Notes: generated from the sequence alone by a model not told the origin. 64,000 nucleotides of DNA from Delphinapterus leucas (GCF_002288925.2 NW_022098062.1:10883042-10947041); one strand, 5' to 3'. Counted from the first letter of the stretch, positions 11,537 to 23,019 are shown. Translations and numbers: made by a program.

Positions 11537-11556
11537 AAAAAAAAAAAAAAAAAAAG
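11537..11556. repeat. Poly(A) tract
   Basis: An A run of about 19 flanked by the duplicated word aagaattaca on both sides, so it looks like a tail-only insertion or local slippage. Confidence 0.7.
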
Positions 11557-11836
11557 AATTACATGTTGGACTTCTTGCACAAAGTAAAAAAGGTTATCTT
11601 TAGAGCCTCGAAGTTTTAATGCATTCCAGTGTTGTCAAATCCAAAAGCAATTCAAACACTGTTGTGTGGTTTTGAATTATAGACTACTTGTTAAAATAGC
11701 TATTGTTTCCCCTAAGGATTGCCTGCATTTTTACCTTGATGTCATCTCACTTTGGGTCTCAAGAGTTTAGGGAAGTTAATAAAACAAGTGAATAACTATA
11801 GTTCTGAGATAACAGTGAATTCTAACATGATGGTAG

Positions 11837-11886
11837 AAAAGTGATTACCACTTTTTTTTTTTTTTTTTAAAGTGATTACCACTTTT
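11837..11886 (-). mobile_element. Tail-only retro-insertion (poly-T between direct repeats)
   Basis: The word aaagtgattaccactttt occurs at both ends of a pure T run of about 17. The structure equals a target-site duplication enclosing nothing but a reversed poly(A) tail. Confidence 0.7.
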
Positions 11887-12030
11887 GATGACCTTCAGGT
11901 GGAGTAATGGAAAGAAAACCATGTAAGCCCAGGATTGTTGTTTTGGGGAGTTTTTTTTAAAGTAATGTGAGCCAAATAAATATTGTCAGGAGTGATATTT
12001 TGATCATCATTACTTTGCTTTGTTTGTTTG

Positions 12031-12211
12031 TTTTTTAATATTTAGTTAGTTGCACTGGGTCTTAGCTGCAGCACGTGGGCTCCTTAGTTGTGGCATGCAA
12101 GCTCTTAGTTGCAGCATACATGTGGGATCTAGTTCCCCGACCAGGGATTGAACCCGGGCCCTCTGCATTGTGAGTGTTGAGTCTTATCCACTGCGCTACC
12201 AGGGAAGTCCC
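12031..12211 (-). mobile_element. CHR-type SINE
   Basis: Reversed copy with tgcactgggtcttagctgca, tagttccccgaccagggatt and the reversed head ctaccagggaagtccc. Confidence 0.85.
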
Positions 12212-13290
12212 TGCTTTACTTTGAATTCTGTTATGGTTTCATCTGCCTTGAATATTGAGAGCAGAAGAATGCTTTATTATGTGATACCCACATTACTGCT
12301 ACATTAGGGAAACTGATTTCCACTTCTGTGCAGGCTCCAAATTTCACCCCCACTGCACTAAGGGTAAACACTGGAGCCAAATGGCCCTGGATTTGAGACC
12401 CTTGAGTTTGTTTGCTCTACCTTCACCGTCTGACACCACCACCCCCTCCACCGCCTGCCACCGCGAGCCACCCATCGCAGAAGAAAGCTGCCTCTAAACA
12501 CTGAGTAGCAAGCCTCTCAAAGTTGTCTGTGGAAAGGCCCACCTAAAGAACACATCAGCAATGAAACCCTTTTTCTTTTCTCTCCTAAAATGGTATCCGT
12601 AGCTGCATGTTTTCCTTATTGCCAGTCTCAGCTAAGGCAAAGGCCTGGTGCAGGTTAGCAGAAGCCACTCCGCTTAGACGTTTTGAAACAAAATGTTACT
12701 CTCCTCACTGTTCAGTGCAGCATGAAATGATGTGGAACCGTTCGCGGTGAGGTGAGTGAGTCAGGGTTGAAGGACTGGAATGCAGGACTTGATTCCTGGT
12801 TTCCTAACTCTAACTACAACCTCTATATGCTTGGGTATTTAACCTGGTCATTGCACCGTTAGAGGCAGGAATGGGGAAGGGAGATGGTTTGCTTTTTATG
12901 TGTTTATTCAGAAACTTACATCTGAACTCGAACCCACATGTAAGACACTTCATTTCAACTCTAGCAGGAGCAAGTGATGATTCATAACGTATTCTTTGTG
13001 TCTGAGTCCCATGATTTTTCCTGGGTCTTAAGCAATAGGATTGTCTAGATGTTAATAGAGCGGACTCAGAACAGAGAAGAGAATGTGGCTGAAGAGAAAA
13101 GGCTAAACCCTAATCCTAATTATCTTAAAAGTCAAGTTAACCAGTGATCCTTTAACAACCTAGTCTCTACCCATAATGTTTCAAAATAAATTCTCAAGTT
13201 TTTAAACTTGATACCAAGTTTTTAAACTTGGTATCAGAAGCTCATGTAACTTCACCTGTTAGAGACATTAATAAGCATAGCTTTTAAAGC
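12212..13290. other. Intergenic, largely unique sequence
   Basis: No coding frame and no obvious young repeat. GC is higher around 12430-12480, with repeated accacc and ccaccg words. A strong inverted repeat at 13195-13235 is listed separately. Confidence 0.4.
13195..13235. repeat. Perfect hairpin and duplicated 16-bp near-palindrome
   Basis: The 16-base word caagtttttaaacttg appears twice, at 13195-13210 and 13215-13230, separated by atac. The second copy extends into a perfect inverted repeat: arms gataccaagttt (13210-13221) and aaacttggtatc (13224-13235) around a two-base spacer. Confidence 0.95.
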
Positions 13291-13298
13291 AGGCTTAG

Positions 13299-13511
13299 TT
13301 TTTTTTGTTTTTTTTTTTTGCGGTACGCAGGCCTCTCACTGTTGTGGCCTCTCCCGTTGCGGAGCACAGGCTCCGGACGCACAGGCTCAGCGGCCATGGC
13401 TCACGGGCCCAGCCGCTCTGCGGCATGTGGGATCTTCCTGGACGGGGACACGAACCCGTGTCCCCTGCATTGGCAGGTGGACTCTCAACCACTGCGCCAC
13501 CAGGGAAGCCC
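13299..13511 (-). mobile_element. CHR-type SINE, CpG-rich form
   Basis: Reversed copy beginning with a T tract and gcggtacgcaggcctctcac and ending caccagggaagccc. The short word aggctta flanks both sides as target duplication. Confidence 0.9.
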
Positions 13512-13631
13512 TAGGCTTATATTTTTGTATCAGATTATGAGGTCTGCCTTGTGCAATGATGGCCATGCTCTCATGGTTTTGTTTGGTTTTTTACATCAGT
13601 TATCTTCCAAAAGATATACAGTGAGTTTTTT

Positions 13632-13945
13632 TTTTTTTAAAGATGTTGGGGGCAGGAGTTTATTAATTAATTTATTTATTTTTACTGTGTTACGTCTTCG
13701 TTTCTGTGCGACGGCTTTCTCTCGTTGTGGCAAGCAGGAGCCACTCTTCATCGCGGTGGGCGGGCCTCTCACTATGGCGGCCTCTCTTGTTGCGGAGCAC
13801 AGGCTCCAGACGCGCAGGCTCAGTAGTTGTGGCTCACGGGCCTAGTTGCTCCGCAGCATGTGTGATCCTCCCAGACCAGGGCTCGAACCCGTGTCCCCTG
13901 CATTAGCAGACAGATTCTCAACCACTGCGCCACCAGGGAAGCCCC
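13632..13945 (-). mobile_element. CHR-type SINE, long form
   Basis: Reversed long copy with ctttctctcgttgtggcaag, a doubled body and the reversed head at its right. The 15-bp target duplication tacagtgagtttttt lies at 13617-13631 and 13946-13960. Confidence 0.9.
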
Positions 13946-13960
13946 TACAGTGAGTTTTTT

Positions 13961-15197
13961 CTTTTAAGTCTAGGAATAAACTAAACACAATGCATGCGTT
14001 GTATTATAGATTCAAAAACATGTCAAAACAAGCTTATTCATCTAGCCTTGAAAAAGATAACCTTTAGGAAAACTTCCAGCCCAGTCATGATTGCTGAAGA
14101 GAAAATAACCAAATGCTTATTACTCAAAAGGCTTCTTCGAGTGACCATAAAGTCTAGTCTTTCAATGCTAACATCTTCACTTGTGGAAATTCATCTCAGA
14201 ATCAGGAATTGGTAGCTTCCAGTTCCTCTGAGAATATTCCTCAATCAACAAGTTGTCCACCTAGCTAAGGGACAGCTTCCTGGAATTAAGACTGAAGAAC
14301 CTGGGTTATAATTAACTCAGACTTCCTCCTCCTCTTGTACCTTGGCCATGACCTTAATCCTCACCTAGAGTTTCCATCCCATCTATGGATAAAAATTTGT
14401 TCTAATTTAGACCAACTGAATTCTAGTCGTGTTAGCCTAAGGTGAGTTAGCATTGGTGGCTGAAAGGAATCCTAAACCAATTTCAGACCATTTAGTTAGA
14501 CTTTAAGCATGACTCAAAACAATCTAGACATATCGGTGGGAGGATAACATTGCTCAGTATTACCCTTTTTCTGTCTGTAGTTAAAAAAATTATTTTTATT
14601 TGGTAATGTTAGGTCTAGTGAATTTTTTCAAAGTAATTTGGAGGCAAACAAAATGTTTCCAGTTCTAGGAACTGCAGCATTGACAATACACAGAAGTAAT
14701 TAAAAGGAGTGTTAAAATGGGAAGGGCTTTGGAATTTAGCAGCTTTCAGCGACATGGATTTAAAGTCATATTTAAGTGAGAATCAGTAGGTCCATTGACT
14801 TATCTAAAGATCCCAAAGCCTTATATGGTATGATCTCCTTGGCTCTTAAAATTTCACAAGAGATAAGGTTTATGGGATAAAGAATATAGAATCAAGTGTT
14901 TGGCAGGCATGGAATTTGAGATTCAAAGAAGCCATTATACACCTTCATTCACATGACAGTCTTTGAGAAAAGAGGAGTGCCTTACCTATTACATTAAGGA
15001 AAAATGGAAACTGTCTAGCAAGGACTCCTTCAATTTCCTCCCCGACCTCAAACTGATCTATTTCTTCCCTCCTTTCTCCTGTCCTAGAGGAAAACATTTA
15101 GAACACTCTTTCCGAAATTATCCTTCTACATTTGCTCTTGCTTCTCTGCCTTTCCACTCTTCAGTGATCTGAAGAGACCTACCCATTCCCCATTTTC
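13961..15197. other. Intergenic, unassigned
   Basis: AT-rich sequence with no coding support and no named repeat. Confidence 0.4.
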
Positions 15198-15780
15198 CTT
15201 TGTTCATTTATTTATTTGTTCAACAAACATGTATTACACTCTTGTTATAGGGCATATTAAGTGCTTGGGATACTGAAAATAAAAGACACATATCCTACCT
15301 TCAAAGGGCTCAAAGGGAAGGGGTAGCAAAATAAACAATTACAAATCACACAATTATGATACATCATGTAAAGATCAACAAGAGAAGTCTGCATATTATG
15401 CTATGGCTGTATACACAGGAGAGGTTGAAGAATGCTGGGGTAGAGGGGCTGGCACCTGAGATGGGTCTAGAAGTTAGCCAAGAGAACAAAAGGGGAAAGA
15501 AGGACTTTTTAGACAGAGGGAATAGCATATGCACCAAAGCAGGACTGTAGGAGAGAATTCAAATTTAATAAGGCAGGCACACAAGGAATAGATGTGTTTT
15601 GGAGGAAGGGGTGAGGGAGAGTTAGACCAAATAACACAGGATCTTCAAGATGATAAGGAATTATTAAAGTATTTTAAGGATGGAGGTAATATGGTCAGAT
15701 TTGCATTTTAGGAAGATCAGTCTTCTATCAGAGGATGATTAGACTGGGAACTACAGCAGTTATCCTGAAAAGAAATGAGC
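15198..15780 (-). mobile_element. L2 LINE, antisense
   Basis: Starts with the reversed L2 3' end (tgttcaacaaacatgtatta, then gcttgggatactgaa) and continues with the reversed body (gacagagggaatagcatatg, taatatggtcagatttgcat). Divergence is high, as normal for L2. Confidence 0.6.
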
Positions 15781-16429
15781 AATTGGAAGTGCACAGTGGT
15801 GTAATTAGAGGAGGCTGTACAGAAAGAGGCAAACTTTGGTGTAAACAGGAATTTAGTTTAAGGACATACAAGTGAAGATGCCCAACAAAGTGTTGGTTCT
15901 GTGTGTCTGAAATTGGAAAGAGCGGTTAGTGCTGAAGGTGTAAATTTGGAAGTAACAAGCACACTGCAGGGACTGGGGCCTGGCTTCTGAGATGAGATTG
16001 CTTAGGAAGAATGGGAAAGCTCCAGGAGGGGACGGTAGGTGTTTCTGTAGGTTTTGTTTATTGCTGTATCCCCAGCACCTACAGCTGTGCCTGGTGTGTA
16101 GTCAGCACTCAGTGAGTATTTGAATACATGAATGATATAATGAAAAGAAAAGAGGATTAAGAACATAACTCTGAGAAACATCAACATTTAGGGATGGACA
16201 CAGAAAAGAAGCCACTGAAGGGATCTGAGATAGAAAGATTAGAGAGGTGGGTGGAAAAGCAAGAAGGAGAGAGTGGGGTCATGGAAACCAAGGGAAGAGA
16301 GCTTCCAGAAGTTCAACCATGCTGCAAAAAGACTAGGTATAACAAGAACTAAAAAGTCTCCATTAGTTTTAGCAACTAGAAAGTCATGGGAGTTTTTTGG
16401 TGGCAGCAGTTTCAGTCGGGGTACCGGGC
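15781..16429. mobile_element. L2-derived mosaic including an L2 3' end
   Basis: At 16044-16135 the plus strand reads gtttattgctgtatccccag, cacctacagctgtgcctggt and a decayed gaatacatgaatg tail, the standard L2 terminus. The flanks look like antisense L2 (for example tagcaactagaaagtcatgg). Exact boundaries need a repeat library. Confidence 0.5.
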
Positions 16430-17475
16430 GGCCGGATGATAGTGTTTGAAGAGTATGTGGAAAATGGGAAGGAAGTGGAGGCTCTGAAGGTAGATGATTC
16501 TTTTCAGAAACTTGGCTGCATCTTCATTAAGCAATTTTTTCTTTCCTTTTTCACTGATACTTTTCCCTGAAGCTATAGATAGGCTCCCTCTCTTAAAAAC
16601 AAACAAAAACACCACCTTCCCTTTAATTCATTCTCAAGCTATTGACCTATCTTTCATTACCCTTCTTCTCAAGCGAATGGAAGTATGTGAGTGTATCTTG
16701 AATCCTCTTTCTTCTGTTAACTTTCCCTTTCATTTATTTTCTGACCTAGGCAGCCCTTGTAATGTATCACTCTGTAATGACTATATATATACCATTAACT
16801 TGTTCATTTACTTATCCATTCATCCTTGCCTCTTTTCTTTCTCTCCCTACATTTAGTACATCAACAGATCCTTACTCTATCTTCAAAATATATCCTGAAT
16901 CTGTCCATTTCTCATCACCTCCGCATTACCACCCAAGGCCAGGACATCCTCATCTCTCACCTGGACCACAGCAGTCACCTGCCAACAGATCTCCCCACCT
17001 TCACCCTTGCCTCTCTATTATCTGTTCTTATACTAGCAGCCAGAGTTATCCTTTCAAGTATTAAGTATTTTGTCAGTCTTCTATTCAGAACCCTCCAGTG
17101 GCTCTTCATCTCATTTTAAGTCTCTGTATGAGCTGAAGCACCCCCTCCCCCATTGTTTGGCTCAACACATTTCTACCACTGTTCCCGCCATTGACCTGAC
17201 TGCAGCCACACTGGCCTCTTTGTTGTCCCCTAAACACACTCCGTCTCAGCCCATCTGCATTTGGTTTACTCTCTCACTTCCTCAGCACTCTGTTCAAATA
17301 GCCCCTTAACCCAAAGGTCTCCCCTGGCCAGCCTTCAAAAACAATTGCACCTTAGCCTCTCCCAGCTCTCTACCCTCTTCATTGTACCTACATAGCACTT
17401 GTCACCAGCTGACTTATGATAGTAACTTATTTGTTGTTTGTTTCCCTTCACTAGACTCTGAGCACCTACAAAGTG
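16430..17475 (+). mobile_element. L2 LINE fragment
   Basis: Plus-strand L2 words: atcctgaatctgtccatttc, catctctcacctggaccaca, gtcttctattcagaaccctc, cagtggctcttcatctcatt, gccacactggcctctttgtt and a 3'-type cttgtcaccagctgacttat. Frames are broken. Confidence 0.65.
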
Positions 17476-17885
17476 TCCCTACCAAGAGCACCTCCCTTGG
17501 AGAAGCAGAGACAAAGATAACTGAGGAACTATTCCTGCCCTTGAGGAACCCACACTTCAGTGAGTCATACAACCTAACAAGTAATTAGAATGGAAATGCT
17601 CAAAGCTGTCTGAATGCAAGAGTCAGGCCCCGAGGAACAGTGTGGTTTGGGGCAGCAGTTCGGGCACTCTTCCGCCTGGGTAGTAGTTACAACCATGAGT
17701 TCACGCTAAGAGAATGTGAGAAACGAAAAGCACTCAGGAGGCATCAGTGTCTAAGGGGTGAAGGACAGAGAAAGCAGCCAAGAAGAAGAATCAAAGAGGT
17801 GAAGAAGGGCTGGAAGAATGGAAGAAAGACAAGACAGAAGCTCACTGAGGTTGAAGCTACTATATTGTCTTTCTAGAATATTACT
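17476..17885. other. Intergenic, possibly antisense L2
   Basis: A purine-rich stretch (tgaagaagggctggaagaat) is reminiscent of decayed antisense L2, not firmly assignable. No gene. Confidence 0.3.
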
Positions 17886-18125
17886 ACTAATCATTGCAAT
17901 GAAAACATTTATTAACAGTTGGCTACGTGCTGTTACTGTTCTAAGCGTGTTCCATATGTTCACACATTAAACCTCACAATGACACAGGAAGTTAGGCACT
18001 AGTATGGCCCCATTTTACAGAGCGGAAATGGATTCACTTACCCAAGTGCACCCACCTACTGAGAAATAAAGATTAGAACCCAAACAGTTTGAGCTTGCAC
18101 TCTTAAACACTATGTTGTTATCCTT
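17886..18125 (-). mobile_element. MIR SINE
   Basis: Reversed MIR: aaacctcacaatgacacagg, ggccccattttacagagcgg, then cacttacccaagtgcaccca and gaacccaaacagtttgagc. Confidence 0.7.
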
Positions 18126-18164
18126 AATAGAATACTGTGCCAGCTCTGTATGCATTTTCCTATT

Positions 18165-18570
18165 TTATTGAGGAGCTATTAAGGTCAGGTACTGTTCTAG
18201 CCTCTGGGTACAGAGCAGTGAAGTGGACCAAGTACCTCCCTTCATGGAGTGCATATCCTTGTGGGGGTGATTGACGTGAAACAAGTCCGTAGATGCAGAT
18301 ACAAGTGCTATGAAGGACAACGGAAGCAGGGTAAGGTATCACAAATGACAGTGGTGGCCTCTCTGAGGAGGTGGCGTTGAAGTAGAGATCTGGAGGAAGT
18401 GAGAGAGTGAGCCAAGAGGATATCTGGGGGAAGAACATTCCAGGCAGAGGGAACAGTGAGTGCAGAAGCCTTAAAGTGTGAGTGTGCAGGTGTGTTCCAG
18501 GAACTGCAAGGAGGTCAAAGAGGTAGGAGCACAATGAACTAGGGAGAGAGAGGCGGGAGATAAGGTCAGA
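18165..18570 (-). mobile_element. L2 LINE, antisense
   Basis: Reversed L2 body with aagtgctatgaaggacaacg, tggcctctctgaggaggtgg, gatatctgggggaagaacat and tccaggcagagggaacagtg. It is the same family as the plus-strand copies, in opposite orientation. Confidence 0.7.
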
Positions 18571-18584
18571 AAGGTACAGAAAGG

Positions 18585-18870
18585 CTTCCAGGACATATTG
18601 TTAAGTGAAAAAGATTAAGGGATAAGGCATCGTAGTTTGTATGGTATAATCACATTGAGTAAAGAAGTATGTGTGTGTCTGTGTGTACAGCCATATAGAT
18701 AGATGATAGATAAATATAAATGTGTTTATATTCTGAAATAATAGACAACAAACTTAATAGTGATTATCTTTTGAGGGAAGGAAGGGATATTTAGACTTTT
18801 TATTTTATATTCTTCCCTACTATTTGGAAAATTTTACCTCACATATGTGACTTTTATAATAACCAAAAAA
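18585..18870 (+). mobile_element. Ancient L1M 3'-end fragment
   Basis: The words ggacatattgttaagtgaaa, gtttgtatggtataatcaca and gtgattatcttttgagggaa are typical of the ORF2 end and 3' UTR of old mammalian L1M elements. The GT-rich segment near 18670 is part of it. Confidence 0.6.
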
Positions 18871-19194
18871 TAGCTAAAACTCTTAACCACGTGTTAAGGG
18901 GCCCAAGCTAAAGTCCTCTTTCCCTTTATGGCTGAGCCTCTCCAAAGTTGCCTCCACTGGCTTCTTGCTCTCTCCCTGTCCTCCTCAACCAAATACAGTC
19001 CGACTCCAGACTTCATGTCTCCCCGGCCACCGCACTTACAGGGCTCACCTGCGACTTCCCTGGGACTACGAGGAACACTCCTCAGTCCTTTTTGCTTCTG
19101 GAACTCTCTGCTACATTTGACATTGTTTACAGCTCCTCTGGTTGAACCTCTTTTTCCTTTGGCTTCCCTCTTGCCCCCTTTTATCTCACTGAGC

Positions 19195-19338
19195 ATTTTT
19201 TTAAAATAATTCATTAAAAAAATTTTTTTTTGGCCATGCCATGTGGCATGCGGGATCTTAGTTCCCCGTCCAGGGATCCCGTGCCTCCTGCAGTGCAAGC
19301 TCGGAGTCGTAACCACTGGACCGCCAGGGAAGTCCCAC
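19195..19338 (-). mobile_element. Short CHR-type SINE
   Basis: Reversed copy (T tract, ggcatgcgggatcttagttc, aaccactggaccgccaggga) inside the L2. The word cactgagc flanks both ends. Confidence 0.85.
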
Positions 19339-20095
19339 ACTGAGCGTTCTTTCTCAGTCTCCTTCTACTGGCTACTTTTTGTTAGCCTACTAGATAGAAA
19401 GATAAGTTTCTTCTGGTTCTATTCTTGACGCATTTGCTTCTGTGTGCCACACACAGTCTTTCTGTGTGGTCTCATCCCTGCCAATAGTTTCAGTGACCAT
19501 CTTCATGCTTCAAGTCCCAGATCTGTATTTTTAGCCTTTTCTCCTGAGCTCTAGTCCAGGACATCCAACTGCCTATTAGACAGCTCCACCTGCAGATCTC
19601 ACAGGATCTTAAACTCCAGTGTTCTAAAACCAAGCTCATCATCTCCAAGCAAAAACACCTTCCTTCTCCTGTTGTCCTTATCTTAGTTGGTGGTATTGCC
19701 ATCTGCTTGATCGACTACAGCTGGCAACCTGAGACAAGCCCCTCTTTTTCATCCCCCAGATCTAAATGGACACCAAAAGTCATTCTATCTGCTAAATACC
19801 TCTGGAATCTGTCCTCATTCCTACATCTTCACTGCCACTGCTTCCATCATCTGGACTACTGCATGTAGTAGTATTTCAGTGTACTTCAGACATGTGAGTC
19901 TGAAGGCGTGGGAAGAGGTCAGAAATATCCTCACTGCATCTTCTGCCTCTAGGCTCACCATCAGCCTGCTTCCTTACACCCAGTTGCTACAGTAGTGTGG
20001 CACAAATTCCCTCATGTCGGTCTCTGTTTGGAATCTGTCCTTTCCCCCAACCTTCCAGAATAAATCCCAAACTCCTTAATATGATCTGGCCAGTC

Positions 20096-20210
20096 TTTTT
20101 TTGCCCTGCCACGCAGCTTGTGGGATCTTAGTTCCCTGACTAAGGATTGAACCCTGGCCCTCAGCAGTGAAAACATGGAGTCCTAACCACTGGACCACCA
20201 GGGAACCCCC
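20096..20210 (-). mobile_element. Short CHR-type SINE
   Basis: Reversed copy with cttgtgggatcttagttccc and aaccactggaccaccaggga. Target duplication tggccagtc lies at 20087-20095 and 20211-20219. Confidence 0.88.
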
Positions 20211-20482
20211 TGGCCAGTCATTTTTTGACACTTTCCCTCGTGTACCTAGTGTTCGAGCAATACTGAAGTACTCTTTGTTTTTCAAAGACCTCTTTCCTTT
20301 TCATGTTTCTATGGAAGTTTTGTGACATAACATCTTTGTATCTCCAGATCTAACATAATATCTGGTACAAAGTAGATGTTCAATAAATGCTAGTTGAATA
20401 AATGAAAGAACAGAAAATCAGAAAGCACAGAGGTTGAAGGTAAGAACACCAGTCAGAAGACTTACTATAAGAGTACAATTTA

Positions 20483-20695
20483 GGGACTCCCCTGGTGGTG
20501 CAGTGGATAAGACTCCACACTCCCAATGCAGGGGGCCCAGGTTCAATCCCTGGTCAGGGAACTAGATCCCACATGCATGCCACAACTAAGAGTTTGCATG
20601 CCACCACAACTAAGGAGCCCTGGAGCCGCAACTAAGGAGCCTGCCTGCCGCAATGAAGAGCCGATGCAACCAAATAAATATTTATTTGGTTTTAA
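20483..20695 (+). mobile_element. CHR-type SINE (outer element of nested pair)
   Basis: Head gggactcccctggtggtgca, then degenerate aactaaggagcc units and an aaataaat tail. Its left target duplication gagtacaattta is at 20471-20482, but its partner lies at 21049-21060, beyond a second SINE, showing the second element landed in this one's tail. Confidence 0.85.
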
Positions 20696-20696
20696 A

Positions 20697-21024
20697 TTTT
20701 TTTTTAATTTTATTTATTTTTTGGCTGTGTTGCGTCTTTGTTGCTGCGTGTGGGCTTTCTCTAGTTGCGGCGAGCGGGGGCTACTCTTCGCTGCGGTGCA
20801 TGAGCTTCTCATTGCGGTGGCTTCTCTTGTTGCAGAGCACAGGCTCCAGGTGCACGGGCTTCAGTAGTTGCGGCTCGCAGGGCCTAGAGTGCGTGGGCTC
20901 AGTAGTTATGGCACACGGGCTTAGTTGCTCCGGGGCATGTGGGATCTTCCTGGACCAGGGATCGCACCTATGTCCCCTGCATTGGCAGGCGGATTCTTAA
21001 CCACTGCGCCACCAGGGAAGTCCC
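20697..21024 (-). mobile_element. CHR-type SINE, long form (inner element)
   Basis: Reversed long copy: ttggctgtgttgcgtctttg, ctttctctagttgcggcgag, cttagttgctccggggcatg and the reversed head ccaccagggaagtccc. Inserted within the A-rich tail of the preceding plus-strand SINE. Confidence 0.88.
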
Positions 21025-21060
21025 ATAACTATTTAAAAAAACAAAAATGAGTACAATTTA

Positions 21061-21890
21061 CAGGTAACCAGGAAGAGAGGAAAAGGAAATGCTTTCGTTC
21101 AACATTTCCTTCAAGCTTCTACAAGGTGAAGCAGTAATAATCAAATAATAATTATTCCTATTATTTTTTTCTCTTTGAGAGCTATAAACTTTGATCATCG
21201 GTACAGTTTCAAATGGGGACAACTTAACTGATTTTAAATAAAATGTATTTTTTTAAAACCCAGCACACGCGACTGCCTCTGACAAAATAAGACCCCTTGG
21301 GTATAAATCCCAAGGTCCAACAGTGCAGCTGGGAAGGGTCATTTATTCCGCAAATATTAATTTAGCTGATACAGACACTGCTTGGCACAGGGGATACAAA
21401 GAAAAGCAATATACAGCTCCTGTTCTCAAGGAGCTCACCCCAAATTATCTAGTCTTTGCCTTTGGCCAGGACTACACCTAATCCTTTACAGAAAGCCAGC
21501 TGTTCATGCTGGGGTGATTATTTAAAGTCCTTTTAGTCACAGATATAGCTATACCTAATTCTTTTGGAATGGAAACTCATGGAAGGGGCAGTAGCAAAAT
21601 GCAACCATTGCTTCCTTAATGGAAGGGTGCCTTCGTAGAAGAGTAATGGACTTGGCTCTTCCTTCTCCAGAAGAAAGCAGCATCTAAGGGTTCTGAACAG
21701 TCCTCTCTGTTCAGTGATGATCAAGCCTTCCTATGGGCAAGCTTAAATGACTCAGCCACCATTCTTTTCTTAGTTCCAGGACTTTGGGGACTACTAATGC
21801 AATGTTTTCCACTGGGGGCCTGTTTGGAAAAAGGAAATTGCTTATTTGAGAGGGGGTATCTTCACCAATGACTAAGGAAGTGTTTCTATC
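21061..21890. other. Intergenic, unassigned
   Basis: No coding support. The stretch at 21330-21450 (cattattccgcaaatattaa...gttctcaaggagctcaccc) looks like the reversed 3' end of another L2 copy; boundaries uncertain. Confidence 0.35.
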
Positions 21891-21899
21891 TGAATGCGA

Positions 21900-22078
21900 G
21901 AGAATGCACTGTACTTGGATTAGGTCATTCAGTCTTCATAATAATCCTGTGAGGTTGCTATTAATATCCTTATTTTAGCAGATTAGGAAACTGAGGCATC
22001 ATGAGCTTAGGTGCCTGGGTCAAGATCACATAGTTACAATGACTGTATCTGAGTCCATGTTAGTTTCACCACAATACT
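21900..22078 (-). mobile_element. MIR SINE
   Basis: Reversed MIR: cttcataataatcctgtgag, gcagattaggaaactgaggc and a decayed gtcaagatcacatagttac. Confidence 0.65.
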
Positions 22079-22183
22079 GGTTTGCAACTAGAAATCTTTC
22101 CAGACAGGAGAAAAGGGAATGAACATCTAGAGGTCCCTTTAAACCAGAAGCAATTCATGAGTTTGCAGGAAGGGGCAAAATTT

Positions 22184-22224
22184 GGGGTGCCCTTCTTTTT
22201 TTTTTGGGGGGGGGTGCCCTTCTT
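22184..22224. repeat. 14-bp direct repeat around T8G5
   Basis: The word ggggtgcccttctt occurs at 22184-22197 and 22211-22224, separated by a T run and G run of 13 bases. A small insertion or slippage event. Confidence 0.85.
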
Positions 22225-22267
22225 AAAAATTTCCTTATATCATTTGGAAAAAAATTTTAAATATGTG

Positions 22268-22925
22268 CGTGTCTATTAAGTTGGCAAAAATCAAGAAGTT
22301 AAAAAATCCTTTTCGGAAGAGTGTGGAGAAAGCACTCAGACATTGCTGGTGGCAGTATGATTAGTACAATCTTTACAGGGCGGCAACTCAATCTTTACAG
22401 CGGACAACATGGCGTACATTTATCAAAATTATAGGTGCACATACCTTTTGACTTAGCAAATTCCACTTCTAGAAATGCATACAACAGATATATTTGCATG
22501 CCTGCAAAGTAACATATGTTCAAGGTTGTGCACTGCAGCGTTGTTTGAAATAGCAAAAGTTTGGAAATAAATGCCCACTAACAGAGAACTGGTTAAATAA
22601 AGTATGCTACATCTATTCCATGCAGCCCCAAGAATGAGGAAATGCTGTCTACTGACCAGAATGATTTCCAAGATATAGATTTCTAAGCAAGATACAGGAA
22701 ATGGGTTTGATATTTTTTCATTTGAGGAAAAACTTCTGTATGTATTTGCTTGTAAAGGTACAGACTACCTCTGGAAGAATATACAAGAGACTGATAATCT
22801 TAGTTGCCCCTAAGAAAGGATAAGGTATGACTGCGGGAGGAGAGGGTAGTTAAAGTAAGAGTGGAGTGAAAACTTTATTTCTTTAAATTTTTAACCATAT
22901 TAATATATTATGTAGTCAGGAAAAA
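22268..22925 (+). mobile_element. Ancient L1M fragment, ORF2 end and 3' UTR
   Basis: The words attgctggtggcagtatgat, gcaaattccacttctagaaa, gttgtgcactgcagcgttgt and gttaaataaagtatgctaca are the decayed C-terminal ORF2 region of old L1M/HAL1 elements. No intact frame remains. Confidence 0.7.
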
Positions 22926-23019
22926 TAAGCTGAATTAAAATTTAAAATAAGAGATTAAATAAAGCACATGCAGTTTAAGGTAACTTATGAGTAAGGCATA
23001 GAATGCCTTTTTTCAAAAA

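Larger units (their letters stand above)
18900..20405 (+). mobile_element. L2 LINE, interrupted by two SINEs
   Basis: Plus-strand L2 with atttgacattgtttacagct, tgttctaaaaccaagctcat, agtcattctatctgctaaat, tcatctggactactgcatg and a 3' end reading ctggtacaaagtagatgttc followed by aataaatgctagttgaataa. CHR SINEs at 19195 and 20096 interrupt it. Confidence 0.7.
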
